DNA of 23,313 nucleotides, taken from Bacteroidota bacterium (GTDB lineage: Bacteria; Bacteroidota; Bacteroidia; Chitinophagales; Chitinophagaceae). Positions 17,401 through 23,313 of the stretch are shown piece by piece. The notes under the pieces were generated by a model. That model searched no databases and was not told the origin of the DNA. It worked only from the letters and a program-made list of their open reading frames with translations. How positions within the stretch are numbered: position 1 is the stretch's first letter; each line of letters opens with the position of its first letter. Location of the stretch: assembly GCA_030831005.1 (NCBI GenBank), contig JAURLW010000113.1, forward strand, positions 1 through 23,313, in the 5' to 3' direction. Position numbers and translations under genes: made by a program.

Positions 17401-18969
17401 ATATCCACCTAAAGCATATATATTCTTCATCATCAAATTCCAAATCGGCAACTGAGGTCTTGCAGATGTTCCTTTCAATAACTTCATGTACAAGACCTTA
17501 GTATTGGTAGAATCGGGCGGAAGATCCTCTGCGAATTCACCCACCTGAAAAACTTGACCATTATACGTATAGCGATAAGATACCGCCAATATATCATCTG
17601 GATTTAATTGCGTATTTAAAGAAATGTAGCCTAACTGTGTATTAAAGGAATATTCACTTGTTGCTAATTTCCTTGCGGTCGTGCGTTCAAAATCTAATCC
17701 TTGTTTAAAACCTAAAGCTAAGGCAGTACTCGTTGCATTACTTTGCAAACGTGCATTACTCGTTTGCATAATCATGTCATACAAAGTATTGGCTCTATTG
17801 TCTGGATAGACTGGCTTAGCTGCATTAGTAATACTAGCATTATAGGGCTTTTGTTCTCCCAAATCCATGAAGGCCAATATATCGCGAACACCTTCTACAG
17901 CTCCAGTACGATTGGTAACCCAAACTTCAATTTTATTAATAGTAACTAAGGAATTGATTAATGGATAGTTCTTTAAACTGGTATTGTATTGATCTTTAAA
18001 ATACTGACCTAATAAGAAATGTCTATTTTCTTCGTAATCATCAGCTTTTGCAGAAAAGGTTTGTGCTTGTCCACCACCTTGTATAGTTAAGCTTTGTTTT
18101 TTTGATTTTTGTTGCGAAACAACACCTGTTACCCATAACTTTCCAAATTGTAATTGTGTTTTTAATCCAAATAGCGATTGAACACCTTTGATTAAATTAC
18201 TTTTTAATGGGAAACTAATATTACCGGCTTCAATCTTTTTAATGATCTCATCATCTTTACCCGTGTAATCTAATTTTTGAACGTTCTGAAAATCAAAAGT
18301 TGCTTTGGTATTATTGCTGATATTGAATTTCATTTTATCACCAATAGCCGCAATAAAATTGATATTCATTTGCATATCGAAATCGAAGATGCCATACTTT
18401 TGAGCACGTTGAGTAAGTGCTGGGTTTTTAATATTTTGCCAATTACCACCAAATCTCACGTCTACATTTCCTTGCGGCCTTACGGAAATAGAACTACCTC
18501 CAAAGATGCGATCAAATATCCCATCTTTATACATGACTGGTAATTGTGGTTTCTTCTCAAAAAGCGCCAAGGCATCTAATCTTCTTCTCCAATAAGCTTG
18601 CTCATCTTGCTTGGCTTTGAATTTCAAATATTCTTCTCGAGTAAGATAGGTGGGTGTTCTAAAATAACGTCCTCCAATTTTCTCAATAAAATAATAATTA
18701 CCATCAACTGGGTCATATTCTATTTGCTTTGAGAGGTTAGAAGGATCATTTAAATCAAAACTGGGTGTTTTTTTACCTGTTATAGGATCCCCATTACTAT
18801 CATCTATTCTAAACTTTAATGCACGATTAGCATCTTTTTGAGTACTATCTTTATCGGCAGCAAAAACGGAGGGATTATGATATAGCAAGAAAAGGATTGT
18901 TGATACAACAATCCATTGTCTATTTTTTATATTTTTATTATTCGTTCTTCCCGACACTAAACACTTCAT
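11449..18969 (-). CDS. sprA: SprA, type IX secretion / gliding motility outer-membrane translocon
   Basis: SprA is the very large single-chain beta-barrel that forms the protein-conducting pore of the type IX secretion system in Bacteroidota. At 2506 residues it is the expected size (Flavobacterium SprA about 2400). A signal peptide has a basic start (1-18), a hydrophobic core (about 19-31) and likely cleavage after SVFA (about 38). Family landmarks include the early barrel strand SSISVRPQGNVDVRFGGNWQN, AVYIDDFEGTRSSYDL in the middle, and LNYTETGGTTLPGFM after a variable lysine/glutamate-rich segment (about 1915-2030) that is predicted coiled coil. The chain ends in a strand finishing TLRFIFAN, suiting BAM insertion. 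It starts 9 nt after the ruvA stop and is followed by the paa promoter; no terminator is visible. No T9SS cargo with a C-terminal sorting domain is seen here. Confidence 0.96.
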   Translation of the reverse strand: MKCLVSGRTNNKNIKNRQWIVVSTILFLLYHNPSVFAADKDSTQKDANRALKFRIDDSNGDPITGKKTPSFDLNDPSNLSKQIEYDPVDGNYYFIEKIGGRYFRTPTYLTREEYLKFKAKQDEQAYWRRRLDALALFEKKPQLPVMYKDGIFDRIFGGSSISVRPQGNVDVRFGGNWQNIKNPALTQRAQKYGIFDFDMQMNINFIAAIGDKMKFNISNNTKATFDFQNVQKLDYTGKDDEIIKKIEAGNISFPLKSNLIKGVQSLFGLKTQLQFGKLWVTGVVSQQKSKKQSLTIQGGGQAQTFSAKADDYEENRHFLLGQYFKDQYNTSLKNYPLINSLVTINKIEVWVTNRTGAVEGVRDILAFMDLGEQKPYNASITNAAKPVYPDNRANTLYDMIMQTSNARLQSNATSTALALGFKQGLDFERTTARKLATSEYSFNTQLGYISLNTQLNPDDILAVSYRYTYNGQVFQVGEFAEDLPPDSTNTKVLYMKLLKGTSARPQLPIWNLMMKNIYALGGYGISKEDFRLNILFQDPGGGEKRYLPEGVKAGVPLISVLNLDRLNPQNDPSPDGVFDFVEGLTINTQQGKLIFPVLEPFGSDLLPAVANEPQLQRKYLYQILYDSTKTIARQFQQNNRYMMRGTYKSASSSEIFLGGFNIPQGSVSVTAGGQRLLENIDFQMDYGLGRIKITNTGILSSGIPINIQYEDNATFGFQQQNLMGIRLDYYLNEKFNIGSTVMKLTERPFTQKTIINEDPIRNTVLGVDVNYQSESKFITRLLDKLPIYATTTPSFLSFSAEGAGIFPGSSKLINTGADPEGAVYIDDFEGTRSSYDLKSPMLSWSLASTPLNALNKYGSVLFPEAADNNKLSIGKNRARLAWYFIEPQLVDPSFGGTTSNVKKDVNQHYIRLVQLQDVFPQRSYTTLQNALTTLDLGFYPKQRGPYNFDDQNVNIDGSLKDPQARWGGIMRPIEYSDFEASNVEFIEFWMLDPFINNSNPSANGSMYINLGNVSEDVMKDSRKFFENGIAAPKNPAQLDQSIWGYIPRFQQQITRSFDNDPSARAVQDVGYDGLTDEEEQEFFKVYLDRLAASFGTSSKVYLDAIADPATDNFKHFRDAVFDQPTVSAISRYKYFNNPQGNSPIPAANAAVSNAATTLPETEDINRDNALSESEDYFQYRIDVQPNMQVGTNFIVSKQVSNVKLPNGNTEPETWYQFKIPIREYQQKIGNIADFRSIRFMRLYLNGFEDSVVLRLARLELGRNQWRQYLFSLQSPGENIPEADKKTTEFAIASVSLEENGQRAPVNYVMPPGIIRQQTAVSNGQNIQLNEQSLSLQVCGLKDGDARAVYKEVGIDMRQFSTMKMFIHAESRLGQAPLKDGDVCAAIRIGSDFTNNYYEYQIPLTVTPNNTADPYQIWPDKNKLELVLDQLVAAKTARNNAGLPSFIPYQSIDAKGNTIVVVGNPNVGEAKTIMLGILNPKKTTTTPNDDGLAKCVEVWFNEMRMTGMNQEPGYAASGKVNIQLADLGSVRASGSMHTTGYGNIDQKLNQRFRDNFYQYDASTNLSLGKLLPKQWGVQLPFYVGYSSTISNPIFDPYDLDVKFADKLNRASSSAQRDSIKNAAQDFASIFSFNFTNVRIMGNQEKQRKFVSPLSIKNFDFSYSYNKQFKRNPLIERDEITQQKLGIGYTYSIKSKPIEPFKKLIKSRSKWWALVRDVNLNLVPSTLTFRTDLNRVFNETQMRTIGDAAYPLDPTYFKNFIWNRTYTIRWQLTNSLSFDLNANNNSRIDEPFGRIDTKEKQDTLIQLLQTGGRNTLYTQNANASYNVPLNKFPLTDWTSLRLTYGTTYNWTAASRIAASLGNTIANTQNIQINGEMNFTQLYNKSRWMRMLSQPVRTDANAKLPNSVKNLISKNNPFEVMDAAPSDDKKQGAKGAKETATAGSSKESASNAKEEEKTKLQKAEEAKKLLEQQKNKIIINGVELTPMQIAKYTNKQLDSLKSIMRKQQLALVKAEKQKIKLEKKLARLQKRQTQTSITGVKRFFGKLLTMIKRTTLNYTETGGTTLPGFMDSSVALGLNPQSMQPGLNYVFGGQPNNSWFEQQANLGRLSKDTLFNGQLRQTFSQNLSITGTLEPISDLRVDLSLNRTFSKSHSELFKDVNNDGIFDRNNPYETGSFTMSYIGVKSMFKDGGANSELFNTFLANTATVSNRLGANNPYIAGLPDPTNPAYSKGYTKFSQAVLIPSFVAAYSSKTAKDIPLMNNEVDHIKANPFKYFLPLPNWKLSYTGLAKLPKLKEIFTNVVVNHAYTGTLSMNGFVSSLFYRDALSIGFPSFIDSNSNNLVPFYQVPNITINEQFNPILGVDLALKNKMTFHIEYKKSRTSSLSLIDYQVSEVKSAEFVFGAGWRVKGIVLPFPIAGVKKLKNDLNIKLDIGLRDDKTTNTFIAQNLSVISRGQQVISISPSADYIVSDKITLRFFYDRRQTIPYVSNSFPMTTTTGGVTLRFIFAN

Positions 18970-18978
18970 GTTTAAATC

Positions 18979-19557
18979 CTAAATTAATCTTAACGCTTGT
19001 TTTATTATTTCTTCAATGGTGAGCGAGGCTATACCATCTATTTTATTTAGTGCATTTTCAGCAGCCACTTTATTAATGCCTAAATTTACTAAAGCTATTA
19101 ACGCATCTTGCTCAATAGTATTGTGTATTTTAGTCGTATTTGAAGAAGAATTTTTATCTATTTGCAATTTCCCCTTTAATTCTAAAATAATTCGTTGAGC
19201 CGTTTTAGAACCAATACCTTTGACCCGCTCTAGAGTCTTAGCATCTTCCGTTGAAACGGCTCTTTCCAATTCTTCAGGTGTTAAAGAAGATAAGATAATA
19301 CGAGCTGTTGCAGCTCCTACTCCATTGATATTCAATAGTTGACGAAAAGTTTGTCGCTCTTGCTCGTCGGCAAAACCATACAATACCCAAGCATCTTCAC
19401 GTATTTGCAAATGCATCCAAAGGAGGCAGGTATCTAAATGTTGTATCTTAGAAAAGGTCTGTAAGGTGATATGAATTTCATATCCTACACCGCCTGCTAG
19501 CAGATGCAACATAGAGGGTGATTTGTAAACTAAATTTCCTTCAAGAAAGGCAAACAT
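18979..19557 (-). CDS. ruvA: Holliday junction branch migration protein RuvA
   Basis: RuvA binds four-way DNA junctions as a tetramer and loads the RuvB motor. The 192-residue protein has the N-terminal OB-fold (1-64, with GGVGYEIHI at 22-30), two helix-hairpin-helix motifs (NINGVGAATA, 76-85, and VKGIGSKTAQ, 112-121), and domain III (about 148-192), which contacts RuvB. The acidic pin region on the OB-fold is not resolved by eye. The start ATG at 19557 gives the usual M-x-A/F-L-x-G opening. It is followed after 9 nt by sprA, a gene order also known in other Bacteroidota; ruvB and ruvC are not in the window. Confidence 0.96.
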   Translation of the reverse strand: MFAFLEGNLVYKSPSMLHLLAGGVGYEIHITLQTFSKIQHLDTCLLWMHLQIREDAWVLYGFADEQERQTFRQLLNINGVGAATARIILSSLTPEELERAVSTEDAKTLERVKGIGSKTAQRIILELKGKLQIDKNSSSNTTKIHNTIEQDALIALVNLGINKVAAENALNKIDGIASLTIEEIIKQALRLI

Positions 19558-19608
19558 ACATCTTCAATTTATTACTTGCAATTTACATCAAATAGTTGAT
19601 TCTATTGC

Positions 19609-19637
19609 AAAAAAAAGCGACAAGAGCATCTTGTCGC
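19609..19637 (-). terminator. Rho-independent terminator after the DUF6089 gene
   Basis: Read on the minus strand, GCGACAAGA, loop TGC and TCTTGTCGC form a perfect 9-bp stem (plus strand 19617-19637) followed by eight T residues (plus-strand A run, 19609-19616). It ends the transcript of the outer-membrane protein gene and isolates it from ruvA-sprA. Confidence 0.9.
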
Positions 19638-19664
19638 ATGAGTTTAAATGTTCTTTTAAAGGGA

Positions 19665-20630
19665 TTACCACCATTGATTCCATCTGCTCGATAAACGGTA
19701 AATAAAAGTGATAGATAGGGTTGAATAGGCATCTTTATCTGCACTATTCCCTCTTTTATCACCCACATTTCTTTGGTAATTGGGAATTAGCACCCAAGTC
19801 TTATCATAAATATCTGTTGCAATGGCCGCTTTTTCTGGACTTAAACTAGCTGTAAATACTTGTGGATTCACATATTTATCGCTTACATCATCCAATAAAT
19901 CGGTCATCGTCATTCTATAAATATACTCCACTCCTAATGATACTTTGTGATTTAAATCCCATCTCATACCAAAACCCATAGGAATTGCTACTTGCCATAG
20001 GCTTGGCAAAGCTGCACTGGTAGCACCTGTAGTACTTAAGCCTACGCCTTCCGTGTGTAAATCAATTAAATCTACCCATTGTTCTCTTCTTGTAGCTCTG
20101 TTAATGTACAATCCTTGTGGTTTGTAGTGGAAAATACCAATTCCTCCTGTAATATAAGGCTGCATGCGTCTTCTAGATCGATTCGATTCTGTATTCATTC
20201 TAAAAGGAGCATATTCAAACATAATATTACCTTCCCAAATATTGGTTCTCACATTTAAATTGCGATAATAACGTTGAGCTGCGTCCTCTTCCATGCTTTT
20301 AGCTTTTTTAGCTAAATCTTCATTAAAATTATCAGAGGCGTATAATTTTCCATAATTCACACCAAAGCGAAGCGAAAAAGCAGGTACAAAGGTATATCTG
20401 AATAATAATCCACCCATGAAGGTTAGATTTTTCTTATAATTCGAATTCATGTAATGATCCATAGAACTTGCAGTGCCAATATCACCCCACAAATCTGATA
20501 AACCGATGGTAGTACCCAATGAAAACCCGGGTGCTTCAGAATAATAATCTTCAATTTGTGCACGCACAACTGAGCTACTTATGATAAATAAACTGAATAA
20601 TAGTATTAGTTTTTTATTTATTCTTTGCAT
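19665..20630 (-). CDS. Outer-membrane beta-barrel protein, DUF6089-like
   Basis: From the ATG at 20630 it encodes 321 residues: a signal peptide (basic MQRINKK, hydrophobic LILLFSLFIISSSVV, cleavage near RAQ) followed by alternating strand-like segments. Landmarks are the opening FSLGTTIGLSDLWGDIG, the repeated aromatic-rich strands (GGLLFRYTFVPAFSLRFGVNYG, split by turns), and a final strand ending in an aromatic/tryptophan-rich tail. The pattern fits an 8-stranded OmpA-like or PorT-like barrel and resembles the DUF6089 family common in Bacteroidota; function unknown. An in-frame ATG at 20663 would put 11 extra residues before the signal peptide and was not chosen. It has its own terminator. 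Location next to sprA hints at an envelope role, but that is only proximity. Confidence 0.8.
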   Translation of the reverse strand: MQRINKKLILLFSLFIISSSVVRAQIEDYYSEAPGFSLGTTIGLSDLWGDIGTASSMDHYMNSNYKKNLTFMGGLLFRYTFVPAFSLRFGVNYGKLYASDNFNEDLAKKAKSMEEDAAQRYYRNLNVRTNIWEGNIMFEYAPFRMNTESNRSRRRMQPYITGGIGIFHYKPQGLYINRATRREQWVDLIDLHTEGVGLSTTGATSAALPSLWQVAIPMGFGMRWDLNHKVSLGVEYIYRMTMTDLLDDVSDKYVNPQVFTASLSPEKAAIATDIYDKTWVLIPNYQRNVGDKRGNSADKDAYSTLSITFIYRLSSRWNQWW

Positions 20631-20699
20631 GTGCAAATTATTTTTAAAAATACAAGTTATCATTTTTTATGGTAATTATTATAGGATTTTGAAAAAAAT

Positions 20700-21479
20700 T
20701 TAAGCGCCCTTAAAGCTTGCTTTTCTTTTTTCTATAAATGCGCTAATACCCTCTTTTTTATCTTCTGTATCGAAACAAGCACCAAATCGATCTATTTCTT
20801 GTTGCAATCCATCTGGGGCACCAATAGCTGCTTGGTTTACCAAATGAATAATATGGCTAATTGCGATAGGTGCTTTTGTACAAATTTTTGTCAAAATGCT
20901 CTTTGCTAAGGGTAGTAATTCCTCTTTTGGCACCACATGATTAACCAGCCCCAATTGTAATGCTTCACTTGCAGTAATCATATCGGCTGTCATCAGTAAT
21001 TCCATCGCTTTCCCTTTGCCAATTAATTGCGTCAATCGTTGCGTACCACCATAACCCGGAATTAAACCAAGATTTACTTCTGGCTGACCGAATTTTGCTT
21101 GTTCGCTTGCAATTCTAAAATGACAAGCCATAGCCAATTCGCAACCTCCACCCAAAGCAAAACCATTAACCGCAGCAATGATGGGTTTAGGGAATTGCTC
21201 AATTTTGTCGAATACTAAAGCAGCACCTACGCTTGCAAGGGCTTTCCCGCCAGCAGATTGTAATTCCGTAAACTCTGTAATATCTGCTCCTGCAACAAAA
21301 GCTTTCTCTCCAGCACCAGTTAATATTACCGCCTGCACAGAAGTATCCATTTTTGCAGCATCTAAGGCAGCACCTAATTCTTGAATAAGATCTTTATTTA
21401 AGGCATTCATTTTTTCAGGACGATTCATTGTAATCGTACAAATACCTTGTTCTGTATGTGTTAATATAGTTTGATACAT
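20700..21479 (-). CDS. Enoyl-CoA hydratase / crotonase family protein
   Basis: Adds water to the 2,3-double bond of enoyl-CoA thioesters. The 259-residue protein has the usual oxyanion-hole segments AGAD (63-66) and GFALGGG (106-112) and both catalytic glutamates, Glu114 in GGGCELA and Glu134 in GQPEVNLGL, so it should be a true hydratase. The C-terminus EGISAFIEKRKASFKG is standard for short-chain hydratases. It resembles PaaF and Crt-type hydratases about equally, so a precise substrate cannot be given. It lies 11 nt after the B12-binding domain gene, so the two form an operon. Confidence 0.93.
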   Translation of the reverse strand: MYQTILTHTEQGICTITMNRPEKMNALNKDLIQELGAALDAAKMDTSVQAVILTGAGEKAFVAGADITEFTELQSAGGKALASVGAALVFDKIEQFPKPIIAAVNGFALGGGCELAMACHFRIASEQAKFGQPEVNLGLIPGYGGTQRLTQLIGKGKAMELLMTADMITASEALQLGLVNHVVPKEELLPLAKSILTKICTKAPIAISHIIHLVNQAAIGAPDGLQQEIDRFGACFDTEDKKEGISAFIEKRKASFKGA

Positions 21480-21490
21480 AATTGCTTTAT

Positions 21491-21913
21491 TTAAAATAAA
21501 TCTGATCGGTTACTATTTACCCACTCATGGATATAATCTGCAATAGCTGCTGTGCTGGTACCCGGCGCAAATAGTTTACCTACACCTAATGCTGATAATG
21601 TTTCCATATCTGCATCTGGAATAATACCTCCGCCGGTAAGTAAAACCCTATCTAATTGTTTAGCTTTCATTGCTTCCATTATTTTAGGGAAAACAGTCAT
21701 ATGAGCACCGCTCAAAATACTCACACCAATAGCATCTACGTCTTCTTGTAAAGCAGCATTTACAACCATTTCCGGTGTTTGTCGCAAACCTGTATAGATG
21801 ACTTCCATACCTGCATCACGCAAGGCAGCAGCAATAACTTTTGCACCTCTATCATGCCCATCCAATCCTACTTTTGCCACTAATACACGTATTGGTCTTT
21901 TCTTTGTATTCAT
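21491..21913 (-). CDS. Cobalamin (B12)-binding domain protein, methylmalonyl-CoA mutase C-terminal type
   Basis: From the ATG at 21913 it encodes 140 residues that make only the B12-binding Rossmann-like domain. The lower axial ligand motif DGHDRG (18-23, His20) is intact, as are SILSG (66-69 region) and GGG (94-96), which cradle the nucleotide tail of cobalamin. Such free-standing domains are the small subunit of acyl-CoA mutases (methylmalonyl-, ethylmalonyl- or isobutyryl-CoA mutase type) and need a separate catalytic barrel subunit, which is not in the window. An in-frame ATG at 21967 adds 18 residues without family similarity and was rejected. It is the first gene of a pair with the enoyl-CoA hydratase. 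Confidence 0.9.
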   Translation of the reverse strand: MNTKKRPIRVLVAKVGLDGHDRGAKVIAAALRDAGMEVIYTGLRQTPEMVVNAALQEDVDAIGVSILSGAHMTVFPKIMEAMKAKQLDRVLLTGGGIIPDADMETLSALGVGKLFAPGTSTAAIADYIHEWVNSNRSDLF

Positions 21914-22002
21914 AGAACTCCATTTTTCGAGGGTAAAAATACAATTTATAACTGATTTATAAGCCACCCTAAGAGCCTAAGTCCCAATTAATTGGTACCT
22001 AT

Positions 22003-22032
22003 AAAAAATGCATGGCTTTTGGCCATGCATTT
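22003..22032 (-). terminator. Rho-independent terminator after the RND transporter gene
   Basis: An 11-bp stem, AAATGCATGGC (22006-22016) with GCCATGCATTT (22022-22032) and a 5-nt loop, is followed on the minus strand by a T run (plus-strand A run, 22003-22008). It lies 21 nt past the stop of the efflux gene. Confidence 0.85.
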
Positions 22033-22033
22033 C

Positions 22034-22078
22034 AATTTGATACTTGTCAAATATTATTTTACAAAATTTGATACTTGT
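22034..22078. repeat. 14-bp direct repeat at the end of the RND gene
   Basis: AATTTGATACTTGT occurs at 22034-22047 and again, identically, at 22065-22078, 31 nt apart. The second copy is within the last codons of the transporter, the first lies between its stop codon and the terminator. Confidence 0.7.
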
Positions 22079-23313
22079 GCTTTTTTTGCTTTTACCCAAT
22101 CTTTAAATTGGAAACTCAACAAACACATTACCGGCACTAGTATAAGGGTTAAGAAGGTAGCAAAGGATAAACCATAAATCATAGTCCACGCTAATGGACC
22201 CCAAAAGGCTACGCTATCGCCTCCAAAATAAATATGCGGATTCCATTCGCTCAACAACGTTGAGAAATCAATATTCATACCCACAGCTAATGGAATTAAA
22301 CCCAATATGGCTGCAGTAGCGGTAAGTAATACCGGCGTCATACGCGTTCTGCCGGCTTCTAAAATTGCCGCTCTTGGATCCATGCCTTCATGTAATTTAC
22401 TATCCATAAACTCCACTAACAAAATACCATTTCTTACTACAATACCAGCTAGAGCTACAATTCCAATACCACTCATTACTATAGAAATATCGGTTTTAAA
22501 TAAACCACAGCCCAACATTACACCAAATACACTGAATATAATTTCTGTCATAATTATAATGGTTCTGCTAAACGAATTGAATTGCATAACAAGAATTAAG
22601 AAAATCAACGCTACCGCAATAAACATAGCATTACCCAAGAAGCCCATAGTTTCAGCTTGTTCTTCTTGTTGTCCGCCCATTTTTAATTGCACACCACTCG
22701 GCACATTAAAATCTTTAATGGCTTCAGCTACAGAAGCAACTACTTCATTCTCATTATAACCCGTCAATACATTTGAGGATAAAGAAATAATTCGTTTTTG
22801 ATTCTTACGTTTTATACCACCATACGTTGTAGCATAATCGATAGTAGCAAAAGAACTTATTGGTATAGTTCTTACAATACCCGTTGCCATATCTCTAAAC
22901 GTAATGGGCATATTTCTCACGGCATCAATATTATCACGCTGATCTTTTGCTAAGCGTAAGGTAATAGGATAATCTTCATTAGCATCTCTATAACGAGACA
23001 CCTCTTTACCAAATACCGCCGTACGCAATCCCATAGCTACTTGATAAGTATTCATACCTTCAGCATTCATACGTTGACGATCTAAATCAAAAACAATTTC
23101 AGGATTGCTCGATTGGAAATCACTTCTCAATTCTTCTACTCCAGGGATCTGTTTTAATTTCAATTCACGTTTCAAACGATCTGCTGTACGAACTAATGAA
23201 TCTAAATTGTCTCCGCTTATTTCTATCACAATTGGCTTCGGCAATGGCGGACCACCTTGTTCTTTATCTACGGTTATTTCTGCACCTGGTATACCTTTAA
23301 CCGCTTCTCTAAT
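22054..23313 (-). CDS. RND efflux transporter permease, C-terminal part (5' end outside window)
   Basis: Proton-driven inner-membrane pump of the resistance-nodulation-division superfamily, partner of a periplasmic adaptor and an outer-membrane channel. The frame is open to the right edge, and 419 residues are visible (a TTG at 23244 is internal, because coding continues upstream with IREAVKGIPGAEITVDKEQGG). The visible part holds the second periplasmic porter region, then the last six membrane helices: FIAVALIFLILVMQF, IIFSVFGVMLG, GIGIVALAGIVVRNGILL (the RND signature with a conserved Asn), and two final helices before a basic C-terminus. It resembles hydrophobe/multidrug-type pumps; substrates cannot be judged. 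A terminator follows. Confidence 0.92.
   Translation of the reverse strand: MREAVKGIPGAEITVDKEQGGPPLPKPIVIEISGDNLDSLVRTADRLKRELKLKQIPGVEELRSDFQSSNPEIVFDLDRQRMNAEGMNTYQVAMGLRTAVFGKEVSRYRDANEDYPITLRLAKDQRDNIDAVRNMPITFRDMATGIVRTIPISSFATIDYATTYGGIKRKNQKRIISLSSNVLTGYNENEVVASVAEAIKDFNVPSGVQLKMGGQQEEQAETMGFLGNAMFIAVALIFLILVMQFNSFSRTIIIMTEIIFSVFGVMLGCGLFKTDISIVMSGIGIVALAGIVVRNGILLVEFMDSKLHEGMDPRAAILEAGRTRMTPVLLTATAAILGLIPLAVGMNIDFSTLLSEWNPHIYFGGDSVAFWGPLAWTMIYGLSFATFLTLILVPVMCLLSFQFKDWVKAKKAQVSNFVK

Noticed and set aside
20631..20663. Earlier start for the DUF6089-like protein
   Set aside because: It would place 11 residues ahead of a well-formed signal peptide that begins at the ATG at 20630.
21914..21967. 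18-residue N-terminal extension of the B12-binding protein
   Set aside because: No similarity to the family, and the AT-rich stretch contains the likely promoter (minus-strand TATTTTTA at 21934-21941).
22307..22759. 150-codon open frame on the plus strand
   Set aside because: It is antisense to the RND transporter helices and its composition mirrors that gene.

Overview
The window reads as chromosomal DNA from a member of the Bacteroidota, probably a Chitinophagaceae/Sphingobacteriia-type organism; this placement is inferred. The evidence is a low-GC genome with tightly packed genes, a full-length SprA (outer-membrane translocon of the type IX secretion / gliding system), a DAHP synthase fused to a C-terminal chorismate mutase, DUF2795 and DUF6089 proteins, several upstream boxes matching the Bacteroidota promoter consensus (TTTG, about 19 nt, TAnnTTTG), and a general lack of Shine-Dalgarno sequences. 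No tRNA, rRNA, CRISPR array, transposase or integrase was seen. No gene-free stretch exceeds 300 bases; the two longest gaps (2890-3050 and 3705-3864) hold promoters.

Layout. Positions 1-1825 (minus): an AIM24/TIGR00266 protein followed by the DAHP synthase/chorismate mutase, which runs off the left edge. Positions 1938-3704: truB (plus) converges on a small DUF2795 gene (minus) with a shared terminator, then a LolD-type ABC ATPase (plus). Positions 3865-6122 (plus): the lipid-synthesis/RNA operon acpP-fabF-rnc. Positions 6119-11347 (minus): a phenylacetyl-CoA epoxidase operon, paaA-paaB-paaC-[760-aa membrane protein]-paaD-[117-aa two-helix membrane protein], with its own promoter and no paaE in view. 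Positions 11449-19557 (minus): ruvA and the 2506-residue sprA in tandem. Positions 19665-20630 (minus): an outer-membrane beta-barrel protein (DUF6089) with a strong terminator. Positions 20700-21913 (minus): a free-standing B12-binding domain protein plus an enoyl-CoA hydratase. Positions 22054-23313 (minus): the C-terminal part of an RND efflux pump that runs off the right edge.

How they work together. PaaABC(D) opens the aerobic hybrid route for phenylacetate: the aromatic ring of phenylacetyl-CoA is epoxidised, and later enoyl-CoA hydratase steps give acetyl-CoA and succinyl-CoA. The crotonase and B12-domain pair may act in related acyl-CoA chemistry, but the link is only by distance. SprA and the DUF6089 barrel belong to the cell envelope, as do the RND pump and the LolD-like ATPase.

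Most of the window is recognisable housekeeping or catabolic DNA. The least explained parts are the two membrane proteins carried inside and at the end of the paa operon: a GT-C-like multi-pass protein overlapping paaD, and a two-helix protein whose layout resembles a potassium-channel pore with the selectivity filter lost.
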